Assembly: GCA_947499755.1 (NCBI GenBank)
Contig: CANMPU010000050.1
Location: 1 to 7,089 of the forward strand
DNA from: Betaproteobacteria bacterium
GTDB taxonomy: Bacteria; Pseudomonadota; Gammaproteobacteria; Burkholderiales; CANMPU01
DNA length: 7,089 nt
Direction: 5' to 3'
Within the stretch, counting starts at the first letter, position 1. Every line of letters starts with the position of its first letter. Positions 1 through 5,198 of the stretch are shown in pieces. A program made the position numbers and the translations under genes. The notes beneath the pieces were generated by a model. It was not told the origin of the DNA. It did not search any database and was given only the letters and a program-made list of their open reading frames with translations.

Positions 1-1139
1 CTAGTTTTGATTCTGCCGCGAAATCCGGCGTCGCTCGACTAACTCAAGCCCTTTTAAATCATGGCTCAGCCAGTTTCAACGAAGATGAAATTGCAGAAAA
101 ACTAGCGAATGTTGGCGCGAATATCAGCGATAATTTTGACCGCGATCGCGCCGGACTCTCTTTGCGAACGTTGAGCAGCGTAAAGGAACGGTCGCAGGCG
201 TTGGAGGTATTCGCACAGGTGATACAGTCCCCAACGTTTAATGAGCATATTCTTGCGAGAGAAAAAGCAAACCTCATCAGCGAGCTTAAGCAAGCGGATA
301 CTCGCCCAGAAGAAACTGTTCAGCGCGCTTTTTACACGGCACTGTACGGTGAACACAGTTATTCCCTGCCACCTGACGGTGAGGTGACCACCGTACAAAA
401 CATCAGCGCACTGGATCTTCGCGAGTTCTATATGGCCCATTACTCCGCGGATAAAGCTATCGTCGCTATCGTCAGCGATCTCTCCAAACTAGAAGCTGCG
501 GCCATTGCGGAAAATCTAACCCTTGCATTAGGGAAATCGGCTAAGTTCAACGCACTATCCCAACCAAATGTTGCCCCGGTAGCAACGACCATCTCCATCG
601 CGCATCCGGCGTCGCAAAGCCACGTTTTAATTGGCACCATAGGCATGCAACGCGGTGATGCAGATTATTTCCCTCTCTATGTGGGAAACCATATACTTGG
701 CGGAAGTGGATTTGGATCGCGCCTAGTGGAAAATGTTCGTGAGAAGGAAGGTCTAGCCTACAGCGTCTATAGCTATTTTATTCCCTATAAAACTAACGGG
801 CCGTTCCTGATAGGATTTCAAACGCAAAAGGAGCAAACGCAGAAGGCGTTGGACATCGTGATGTCGACATTAAATGAATTTCTCTCTACCGGCCCGACTA
901 AAAAAGAACTCAGCGATGCAAAGAAAAATATCATCGGCGGCTTTCCGTTGCGCTTTGATAGCAACAAAGAGCTATTGGAATACCTAAGCATCATTGGGTT
1001 TTATGATCTTCCCTTAAGTTATTTTGGCGATTTCGTACAAAATATTGAAAAAGTAACCCTCGCCGACATTCGTAACGCATTTCAGCGTCGAGTCGACCCG
1101 AATAAACTGATCACCGTCATAGTGGGTGCGCCCAATTAA
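1..1139 (+). CDS. M16-family (pitrilysin-type) peptidase subunit lacking the zinc motif, 5' partial
   Basis: The reading frame is open from the window edge (first full codon at 3), so the gene begins upstream; 378 residues are visible. An internal ATG at 162 is not the true start, because family-like sequence precedes it (visible residues about 9-58, including GVARLTQALLNHGS and the DRDRAGLSLRTLSS region). The C-terminal M16 domain is marked by GGSGFGSRLVENVREKEG followed by LAYSVYS (codons from 699), the typical conserved segment of the family. In active M16 subunits the stretch aligned with GVARLTQALLNHGS carries HxxEH. Here the positions read R-L-T-Q-A, so zinc ligands and the catalytic Glu are missing. 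The protein is therefore probably the non-catalytic half of a two-gene M16 pair, with its active partner expected just upstream, outside the window. Such pairs are usually exported in gammaproteobacteria, but the signal peptide would be off the window. rsmD follows after 34 nt, probably in the same operon. Family call is firm; the physiological substrate is unknown. Confidence 0.92.
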   Translation, partial: SFDSAAKSGVARLTQALLNHGSASFNEDEIAEKLANVGANISDNFDRDRAGLSLRTLSSVKERSQALEVFAQVIQSPTFNEHILAREKANLISELKQADTRPEETVQRAFYTALYGEHSYSLPPDGEVTTVQNISALDLREFYMAHYSADKAIVAIVSDLSKLEAAAIAENLTLALGKSAKFNALSQPNVAPVATTISIAHPASQSHVLIGTIGMQRGDADYFPLYVGNHILGGSGFGSRLVENVREKEGLAYSVYSYFIPYKTNGPFLIGFQTQKEQTQKALDIVMSTLNEFLSTGPTKKELSDAKKNIIGGFPLRFDSNKELLEYLSIIGFYDLPLSYFGDFVQNIEKVTLADIRNAFQRRVDPNKLITVIVGAPN

Positions 1140-1173
1140 TCGCTAGACGAAACGCTACTGCGACACGCAAAAT

Positions 1174-1728
1174 TTGGCAGCGACTCTTAGAAACCAAGTA
1201 AGAATCATAGGGGGCGAGTGGCGCAGCCGTCTAATCAGCTTTCCCGCTAAGGAAGGATTGCGCCCTACTGCGAATCGCATCCGCGAAACACTTTTTAACT
1301 GGTTAGGACAAGACCTGACGGGAAAATCCTGTCTTGATTTGTTCGCAGGGAGTGGCGCGCTTGGCTTCGAGGCAGCGTCGCGGCGAGCGGAGAGCGTTAC
1401 CATGGTCGAGTACGACGCAGATGCCTATCAGGCGTTGAAGCTATCCGCCGCGAAGCTCGCCGGTAACAACGTGTCTTTGGTGAAAGGCGATGCGCAGGCA
1501 TTTATCAAATCTGATAAGAAAATCTATGATATTGTTTTCGTAGACCCACCGTACATTGATAATGCGATCGCGAATTTTTTGCACTTTCTGCAACAGCGAA
1601 TTCATTATGAGTCGTTGGTATATGTTGAGGATTCAAAACCGATAGAATATAAGGGGTGGCATGTTGTCCGCGCGCATCGCGCAGGCAAAGTCCATTATGG
1701 ATTATTAAAATTAAACCTTGAGAAATGA
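1174..1728 (+). CDS. rsmD: 16S rRNA (guanine-966-N2)-methyltransferase RsmD
   Basis: RsmD transfers a methyl group from S-adenosylmethionine to N2 of G966 of 16S rRNA during 30S subunit assembly in the cytoplasm. The 184-residue protein has the family hallmarks in order: [11 protein letters not shown] near the N-terminus (residues 9-19), [16 protein letters not shown] (29-44), the SAM-binding motif [14 protein letters not shown] (55-67), and the catalytic DPPY motif at 124-127. Length is normal for the family. The start is TTG at 1174: an in-frame TAG lies at 1144-1146 and TTG is the only standard initiation codon between it and the conserved RIIGG segment. No strong Shine-Dalgarno sequence is visible. 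It lies 34 nt after the M16 gene, and its stop overlaps the coaD start (ATGA, 1725-1728), which implies translational coupling. Identification is secure; the exact start is slightly less so. Confidence 0.95.
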   Translation: MAATLRNQVRIIGGEWRSRLISFPAKEGLRPTANRIRETLFNWLGQDLTGKSCLDLFAGSGALGFEAASRRAESVTMVEYDADAYQALKLSAAKLAGNNVSLVKGDAQAFIKSDKKIYDIVFVDPPYIDNAIANFLHFLQQRIHYESLVYVEDSKPIEYKGWHVVRAHRAGKVHYGLLKLNLEK

Positions 1729-2222
1729 CTACTGCAATTTACCCTGGCACGTTTGATCCGATCACGTACGGACACGAAGATTTAGTCCGCCGCGCATTGT
1801 CATTATTTGAAACCATCATCGTCGCGGTGGCCGCCAGCAATGAAAAAGGGGCTTTTTTTACCTTAGCCGAAAGGGTCGATCTTGCGCGCGCTGTTTTCTC
1901 AGGAGACCCAAAGGTGCAAATTTTGGGATTCAGCGGATTGTTAATGGACTTTGTTAGGCAGCATAAAGCAAAGGTTGTCATTCGTGGATTACGCGCGGTT
2001 TCTGATTTCGAATATGAATTTCAAATGGCAGGCATGAATCGAAATCTCTACCCCGACGTTGAAACATTATTTCTAACCCCCTCTGAGCAATATATGTTTG
2101 TGTCGGCCAGTATCGTGCGCGAAATTGCGGTTTTCGGTGGCGACGTGACCAAGTTCGTTAACCCCGTCGTAGCGGCAAAGCTAAAACAAAAAGCCAACGT
2201 GCAAAAAACCCCAGAGAAATAA
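1725..2222 (+). CDS. coaD: phosphopantetheine adenylyltransferase (CoaD)
   Basis: CoaD joins 4'-phosphopantetheine and ATP to give dephospho-CoA and pyrophosphate, the penultimate step of coenzyme A synthesis, in the cytoplasm. The 165-residue product opens with [14 protein letters not shown] (residues 6-19), which includes the nucleotidyltransferase T-x-G-H type signature with His17. It continues with [19 protein letters not shown] (84-102), the arginine-bearing substrate loop, and has [11 protein letters not shown] (125-135), the equivalent of the ISSTxVRE motif that contacts ATP. The C-terminus extends a few residues beyond the 159 of the E. coli enzyme with a lysine-rich tail. Tyr15 stands where Asn is usual (ITNGH); otherwise key residues are kept. 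The ATG overlaps the rsmD stop by 4 nt, and the ferredoxin gene follows after 1 nt, so the three are very likely cotranscribed. Confidence 0.97.
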   Translation: MTTAIYPGTFDPITYGHEDLVRRALSLFETIIVAVAASNEKGAFFTLAERVDLARAVFSGDPKVQILGFSGLLMDFVRQHKAKVVIRGLRAVSDFEYEFQMAGMNRNLYPDVETLFLTPSEQYMFVSASIVREIAVFGGDVTKFVNPVVAAKLKQKANVQKTPEK

Positions 2223-2223
2223 T

Positions 2224-2484
2224 TTGTCGCTAATAATTTCTGATACGTGTATCAATTGCGACCTGTGCGAGCCGGAATGTCCAAATGATACGATTTCGCA
2301 AGGAGAGGAAATTTACGTTATTAATCCTCACGCATGCACGGAATGTGTTGGGCATTACGTCGCACCGCGATGTGTCGCCGTCTGTCCAATAAATTGCATT
2401 GTGCCAGACCCTGCGTACGTAGAATCTAACGAGAATTTATTTAAAAAATATCTAGCGTTGGCGGGGAAAAACGCTAAAACCTAA
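2224..2484 (+). CDS. YfhL-type 2[4Fe-4S] ferredoxin
   Basis: This small iron-sulfur protein (86 residues) carries low-potential electrons in the cytoplasm; partners of this subfamily are not firmly known. Cluster-binding cysteines are plain: CxxCxxCxxxCP at residues 9-20 and a second set C38-x2-C41-x8-C50-x3-C54-P, with an extra Cys58. The long C41-C50 spacing (CTECVGHYVAPRC) and the C-terminal tail containing DPAYVES and FKKYLAL are typical of the Allochromatium-type and E. coli YfhL ferredoxins rather than clostridial ones. The chosen start is TTG at 2224, 1 nt after the coaD stop; residues SLIISDTCINC begin exactly where family members begin, and a weak AGAG sequence at 2213-2216 sits 7 nt upstream. 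It is the last gene of the cluster. Placement directly after coaD matches what I recall of gammaproteobacterial chromosomes (fdx beside coaD in Pseudomonas). Confidence 0.94.
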   Translation: MSLIISDTCINCDLCEPECPNDTISQGEEIYVINPHACTECVGHYVAPRCVAVCPINCIVPDPAYVESNENLFKKYLALAGKNAKT

Positions 2485-2931
2485 GTAGTGGCTATTACTA
2501 CATTCGCAGTTAAACTCGGTGCCCTTGGCGGTTTTTCTCGCAACCTCACAAATGGCACAGCCGACTTATTTCCAAAACTAATAGACAAAATTACACTGCA
2601 GCGAGCGAGCACCAAGATTTTGACTATTCGTTTGTTTCAATGATCGATCTAAGAGGTGCTAGATACATTGCGGAAAAGCAAATAGATATCTTATTAGACC
2701 TATCTCGCCTAGGCCAGACGAGATTTCGAGTTGCCAATTTACAACAACTAAAATGGGTATCAATTAATCAACTATGCCCCGCGCATAGGCCCGACAATTG
2801 CGCCACAAATATTATTAATAACACAATGATTAGTATGCTTTAAATACGCTTCCGGTGTAGATACACCGAAAATGCGAATAAAAGTCGAACCGCCGCGCGC
2901 AGCGAATATGCATTGGTACACAGGCTTATCA
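2485..2931. other. intergenic region without a convincing gene
   Basis: This stretch separates the coaD-ferredoxin cluster from the sfnG-like gene promoter. It holds two very short plus-strand reading frames that overlap as ATGA (GTG at 2488 to TGA at 2643; ATG at 2640 to TAA at 2843). Neither has a recognisable domain or ribosome binding site, and their composition looks non-coding, so I do not call them genes. It also contains the palindrome TTATTAATAA (2812-2821) and an inverted repeat at 2853-2868, listed separately. A very short GCC-CTT-GGC hairpin followed by five T (2521-2536) is too weak to call a terminator. I see no RNA gene. Confidence 0.6.
2853..2868. repeat. short perfect inverted repeat
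   Basis: CGGTGTA (2853-2859) and TACACCG (2862-2868) are exact reverse complements separated by two bases. No T-run follows, so it is not an ordinary terminator. It lies about 65 bases upstream of the -35 element at 2932. A regulator-binding site is possible but no known operator is recognised. Confidence 0.45.
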
Positions 2932-2960
2932 TTGACATTGCATTCAATCCTATCTAAATT
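2932..2960 (+). promoter_or_regulatory. sigma70-type promoter upstream of the sfnG-like gene
   Basis: A perfect -35 hexamer TTGACA (2932-2937) is followed by a 17-base spacer and TAAATT (2955-2960), matching four of six bases of the -10 consensus. Transcription would start near 2966-2968 and leave a leader of about 157 bases before the ATG at 3125. Pseudomonas sfnFG is described as sigma54-dependent, but I found no TGGCAC-N5-TTGC element here. This rests on sequence pattern only. Confidence 0.55.
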
Positions 2961-2967
2961 CCACTTT

Positions 2968-2982
2968 CAATCTTTTAGATTG
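2968..2982. repeat. inverted repeat at the predicted transcription start
   Basis: CAATCT (2968-2973) and AGATTG (2977-2982) are perfect reverse complements around a TTT loop. It sits right after the predicted -10 element (2955-2960), at about +1 to +16. This is where a repressor operator or a 5' RNA hairpin would act. No known binding site is recognised. Confidence 0.45.
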
Positions 2983-3033
2983 CTGGGCGCGGGCGTAGAA
3001 TAAGATTATTGCGTAAGCCACCTATTCAATTAG

Positions 3034-3075
3034 CCAGATAAAATCGCAGAAAAAATTTTTTGTCATTTTATCCGG
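3034..3075. repeat. AT-rich inverted repeat in the leader of the sfnG-like gene
   Basis: The outer arms GATAAAAT (3037-3044) and ATTTTATC (3065-3072) are exact reverse complements, flanked by CCA and CGG, which extend the pairing with one mismatch. At the centre is the palindrome AAAAAATTTTTT (3050-3061). The arm-to-centre distances differ by two bases (5 versus 3), so the RNA hairpin would have an asymmetric internal loop. It ends 50 bases before the start codon. It could be an operator, an RNA stability element or an attenuator-like structure; the sequence does not decide between these. Confidence 0.5.
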
Positions 3076-3110
3076 GGCCTACTGCAAATCAGGTGTTAAC
3101 AACGCTAAAA

Positions 3111-3116
3111 AGGGAG
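3111..3116 (+). promoter_or_regulatory. ribosome binding site of the sfnG-like gene
   Basis: AGGGAG lies 8 bases before the ATG at 3125, a near-consensus Shine-Dalgarno sequence. It is the strongest one in the window and supports the chosen start. Confidence 0.75.
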
Positions 3117-3124
3117 TTTAGATT

Positions 3125-4300
3125 ATGGCTTCATATCCACCGTTGTTACCGGACAGAGACAATCCCTTATCTGCATCAAAATGGTTCCCGTCAGATGATT
3201 TGACGTTCGCATATTGGGTTCCAAATATTTCTGGTGGGTTGGTGGTCACGACACTTCCAATGGATACCGACTGGTCACCGGAAGCAAACATTAAATATGC
3301 GCGCGATGCAGAGAATAATGGTTTCGAAACGGCTCTCGCGCAAACCCGATGGTTTGCGAGCTATGGTGCCGATCACCAGCACGAAGCGTTTGTCATTGCC
3401 ACGACCATACTTAACCATACAAAGAAGTTGGAAGTCATCACCGCGTGTCATCCAGGTTTATGGCACCCCGCGATCGTGGCGAAGCTACAAGCATCCTTAG
3501 ATGTGATAAGTAAGGGCAGAACCTCCGTCAATATCGTGAGTGGATGGTTCAAAGGTGAGTTCACTGGCTTTGGTGAACCCTGGTTGGATCACACCGAACG
3601 TTATCGCCGCTCCGAAGAATTTATTCGTATCATGAAGGGTATGTGGAACGAAGATGAATACACGATGTATGGAGACTTCTATCGCATCAACGGTGCACCA
3701 ATGTTACCTAAACCCGCTCACCGCATCGTTGTCTTCCAAGGCGGTAACTCCAAAGATGCGCGCAGGATGGCTGGTCGTGTTTCCGACTGCTTGTTCATGA
3801 ACGGTAATACCAATGCGGGCTTTAAATCCATTATGGACGATGCGACTGCGGCGGCGATTGAGTCCGGCCGCGATCCAAGAGAATTGAAATTCGGTGCGAA
3901 TGGCTTTTGTATTGTTCGCAATACAATGAAAGAAGCAACCGATACGTTGCGCGAAATCATCGTCAATGCGGACGTTGAGGCCGTTAAAGGCTTTGGCGAA
4001 GCGGTTAAGGCTGCAGGCCGCTCTTCCAAGGAGGGTGAAGGCATGTGGGCCAATTCTTCCTTTGAAGACTTGGTGCAGTATAACGACGGGTTCAAGACGG
4101 GTCTGATCGGTACTGCGGAAACAGTTGCCGACCGTATCTTGGAGCTAAAAGCAATTGGCGTAAAAGTTGTTCTTTGCGGATTCTTACATTACAACTGGGA
4201 ATTGGCTGAATTTGGCAAGACCGTCATTCCTTTAGTGCGCCAAAAAGAAGAGGACGTCAAGAAAAAAGCGCGCACGCGGGCTAGGAAGAAAGCGGCCTGA
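3125..4300 (+). CDS. sfnG: FMNH2-dependent dimethylsulfone monooxygenase, SfnG-like (LLM-class flavin oxidoreductase)
   Basis: SfnG-type enzymes use reduced FMN and oxygen to cleave dimethylsulfone to methanesulfinate and formaldehyde, a cytoplasmic step in using C1 organosulfur compounds as a sulfur source. The 391-residue protein has luciferase-like (TIM-barrel) features in order: FAYWVPNISGGLVV (28-41), ALAQTRWFASYGADHQHE (70-87), VNIVSGWFKGEFTGFGEPWL (135-154), ERYRRSEEFIRIMKG (158-172), FQGGNS (204-209) and SSFEDLVQYNDGFKTGLIGT (311-330). These blocks agree closely with the Pseudomonas SfnG sequence as I remember it. The N-terminus is about 20-25 residues longer than that protein, and the C-terminus ends in an unusual basic tail (KKKARTRARKKAA). 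The ATG is backed by AGGGAG 8 nt upstream. No flavin reductase or SfnR-type regulator gene is beside it, so reduced flavin must come from elsewhere. No terminator follows, so the small gene at 4448 may be cotranscribed. A related LLM monooxygenase acting on another sulfone or sulfonate is the main alternative. Confidence 0.85.
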   Translation: MASYPPLLPDRDNPLSASKWFPSDDLTFAYWVPNISGGLVVTTLPMDTDWSPEANIKYARDAENNGFETALAQTRWFASYGADHQHEAFVIATTILNHTKKLEVITACHPGLWHPAIVAKLQASLDVISKGRTSVNIVSGWFKGEFTGFGEPWLDHTERYRRSEEFIRIMKGMWNEDEYTMYGDFYRINGAPMLPKPAHRIVVFQGGNSKDARRMAGRVSDCLFMNGNTNAGFKSIMDDATAAAIESGRDPRELKFGANGFCIVRNTMKEATDTLREIIVNADVEAVKGFGEAVKAAGRSSKEGEGMWANSSFEDLVQYNDGFKTGLIGTAETVADRILELKAIGVKVVLCGFLHYNWELAEFGKTVIPLVRQKEEDVKKKARTRARKKAA

Positions 4301-4438
4301 GCGCACCGCCGACTTAGATAAACATTCGATTGCGCAACATACAAAGAACCAGGACTTCTATTTCCTTTGCAGCTATGCCATAAATTTACATCGGCTAAAT
4401 TGTATTTCCGCTATTAAAAATTATCAATTTCTTGGCAC

Positions 4439-4442
4439 GAGG
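4439..4442 (+). promoter_or_regulatory. ribosome binding site that decides the start of the small gene
   Basis: GAGG lies 5 bases before the ATG at 4448. The in-frame GTG at 4442 overlaps this sequence and the ATG at 4463 has no Shine-Dalgarno sequence, so 4448 is the best start. The 147 bases between the sfnG-like stop and this gene show no clear promoter and no terminator, only a TTGCGCAA palindrome at 4330-4337. Confidence 0.5.
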
Positions 4443-4447
4443 TGGAG

Positions 4448-4738
4448 ATGAAACCAAAAAGCATGAACGAAGTTGTAGATGGAGAGCGTTACCATACCGA
4501 CACCTCGAACATACTTGCATCGGATGAAAAGGAAGGCGTTTTTTTATTTCGCGCACTAAATTCGAATTACTTTGTTCAGCGCCAAGGCAAAAAAGAATCC
4601 CTAGAGGTTTTGCCCATGCAGGCCGCCGAAGCTTTGTACAAAACGCTTCCGAAAAAACACCAAACTCTGGTGGCATCTTTTCCGAAACTTCACGGCGGGG
4701 TAGGAATGGATACTGTCACATCCTATGACGACGATTAA
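4448..4738 (+). CDS. small hypothetical protein (96 residues)
   Basis: I do not firmly recognise this protein. With the ATG at 4448 it has 96 residues, no signal peptide, no membrane segment and no cysteine. Its core reads RYHTDTSNILA, then a charged turn, LFRALNSNYFVQR, then a segment with EVLPMQAAEALYKTLP. This faintly resembles small uncharacterised proteins with a Y-x-T-x-T-A-x-x-(I/L)A opening, an LYRT-x-x-G-x-(Y/W)F strand and a LT-x-x-EA-x-x-(L/W) helix, often found on mobile or accessory DNA. That resemblance is from memory and weak. The tail is acidic (SYDDD). Codon use and composition match the left side of the window, so it appears native. It lies 147 nt after the sfnG-like gene on the same strand and is closed by two terminators, so it is either the last gene of that unit or a separate monocistronic gene. 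Function unknown. Confidence 0.7.
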   Translation: MKPKSMNEVVDGERYHTDTSNILASDEKEGVFLFRALNSNYFVQRQGKKESLEVLPMQAAEALYKTLPKKHQTLVASFPKLHGGVGMDTVTSYDDD

Positions 4739-4759
4739 ACGGTAAAGAATTCCGTTTTT
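4737..4759 (+). terminator. rho-independent terminator 1 after the small gene
   Basis: AAACGG (4737-4742) pairs with CCGTTT (4752-4757) around a 9-base loop and runs directly into a T-tract (4755-4759). The first arm overlaps the stop codon of the 96-residue gene. The stem is short, so it may be inefficient alone. Confidence 0.55.
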
Positions 4760-4763
4760 AGTT

Positions 4764-4796
4764 AAAAAAGATGAGGTATCATCCTCGGCTTTTTTC
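4764..4796. terminator. rho-independent terminator 2, probably bidirectional
   Basis: AAAAAAG (4764-4770) pairs with CTTTTTT (4789-4795), and inside it GAGG (4773-4776) pairs with CCTC (4783-4786) around the loop TATCAT, with one G-T wobble and one mismatch between the two blocks. The T-run follows on the plus strand and the A-run gives the same structure on the minus strand. It would therefore stop transcription from the small gene and also any leftward transcription coming from the katG side. Confidence 0.75.
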
Positions 4797-4871
4797 TTTG
4801 CTACGATCTTTGACGCGAGACAATATAGATATCACCAATGCCACCGCGCAAATGCCAAAAACCATAACCCT

Positions 4872-4886
4872 GTCGAAATCTTCGAC
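4872..4886. repeat. inverted repeat at the composition junction
   Basis: GTCGAA (4872-4877) and TTCGAC (4881-4886) are perfect reverse complements around ATC. It lies at the point where moderate-GC sequence gives way to the transposase remnant, so it may mark an old insertion or recombination end. It does not match an insertion-sequence terminus that I recognise. Confidence 0.35.
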
Positions 4887-5076
4887 CCCATGCACACGCA
4901 CACGTGCCGCACCTGGGCACGGGTCGGCCTCCTACACCTGATCCTCGACGAACTGCAGCACCATCCGGTAATGACACCCTTCGGTAGCGAACAACAGCCG
5001 CCCGGCGTCCAGGCCGCGCACTGCGGTGATGTAGTGCTGATCACAGCGGCTGGGTCTTGTCGATGCCGACCAACTA
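4887..5076 (-). pseudogene. ISL3-family transposase remnant, frameshifted
   Basis: No single frame is intact, but three consecutive minus-strand pieces join into one family-like stretch. Reading downwards: LVGIDKTQ (about 5073-5050), then after a frame change DQHYITAVRGLDAGRLLFAT and EGCHYRMVLQFVEDQ (about 5042-4938), then a TAG stop at 4932-4934, then in another frame AQVRHVCVCM (ending near 4889). In ISL3-type transposases the catalytic core contains a first-Asp segment (GxDExS), the strand HxYxTxVxDLDxxRLLFxxEGRxxxT, a helix and (D)PAxVxHVCxDMS. The order and spacing fit. The expected DLD reads GLD, the post-HVC Asp reads Cys, and both transposase ends are missing. About 60 codons remain. 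This is inferred from remembered family patterns rather than a search. It is a dead fragment and cannot encode a working enzyme. Confidence 0.6.
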
Positions 5077-5120
5077 CACGCGCTCGGAGCGGGCAAGACG
5101 CGCCTGCCCTATCGGAACCA

Positions 5121-5139
5121 CCGTCGGTGGCGCCGACGG
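5121..5139. repeat. GC-rich hairpin downstream of katG
   Basis: CCGTCGG (5121-5127) and CCGACGG (5133-5139) are perfect reverse complements around TGGCG. It begins about 60 bases past the katG stop codon in the direction of katG transcription. No T-run follows on the minus strand, so it is not a standard intrinsic terminator, though it could stabilise the 3' end of the transcript. Confidence 0.4.
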
Positions 5140-5198
5140 ACCCGGTTTACTGCCCCAAGGAGCAGCGAGCGGTGACCGTCGATCAGGATCTGTTGTAA

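Larger units (their letters stand above)
4801..5198. other. transition zone between moderate-GC and GC-rich DNA, no intact gene
   Basis: From 4801 to about 4870 the composition resembles the left side (27 of 60 G/C at 4801-4860); from about 4880 onward it is GC-rich (36 of 60 at 4921-4980). The zone carries a decayed transposase fragment (about 4887-5076, minus strand), the inverted repeat GTCGAA-ATC-TTCGAC (4872-4886) exactly at the shift, and a GC-rich hairpin at 5121-5139. The open frames on either strand here lack domains, ribosome binding sites and plausible codon use, and I reject them as genes. Nothing recognisable lies between about 5080 and 5198 apart from the hairpin. Confidence 0.65.

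Noticed and set aside
2521..2536. Possible terminator for the ferredoxin cluster (GCC-CTT-GGC then GGTTTTT)
   Set aside because: The stem is only three to four base pairs, too weak to call.
2548..2570. TGGCAC sequences (2552 and 4433 regions) considered as sigma54 -24 elements
   Set aside because: Neither has the required GC doublet (TTGC) at the -12 position, so a SfnR-type sigma54 promoter is not supported.
3718..4095. Minus-strand open frame of 125 codons inside the sfnG-like gene
   Set aside because: Antisense shadow of a strongly conserved coding frame; no independent support.
4832..5044. Minus-strand open frame of 70 codons
   Set aside because: Only the AQVRHVCVCM portion is family-like; the rest is out-of-frame sequence of the decayed transposase and unrelated flanking DNA. 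It is treated as part of the pseudogene.
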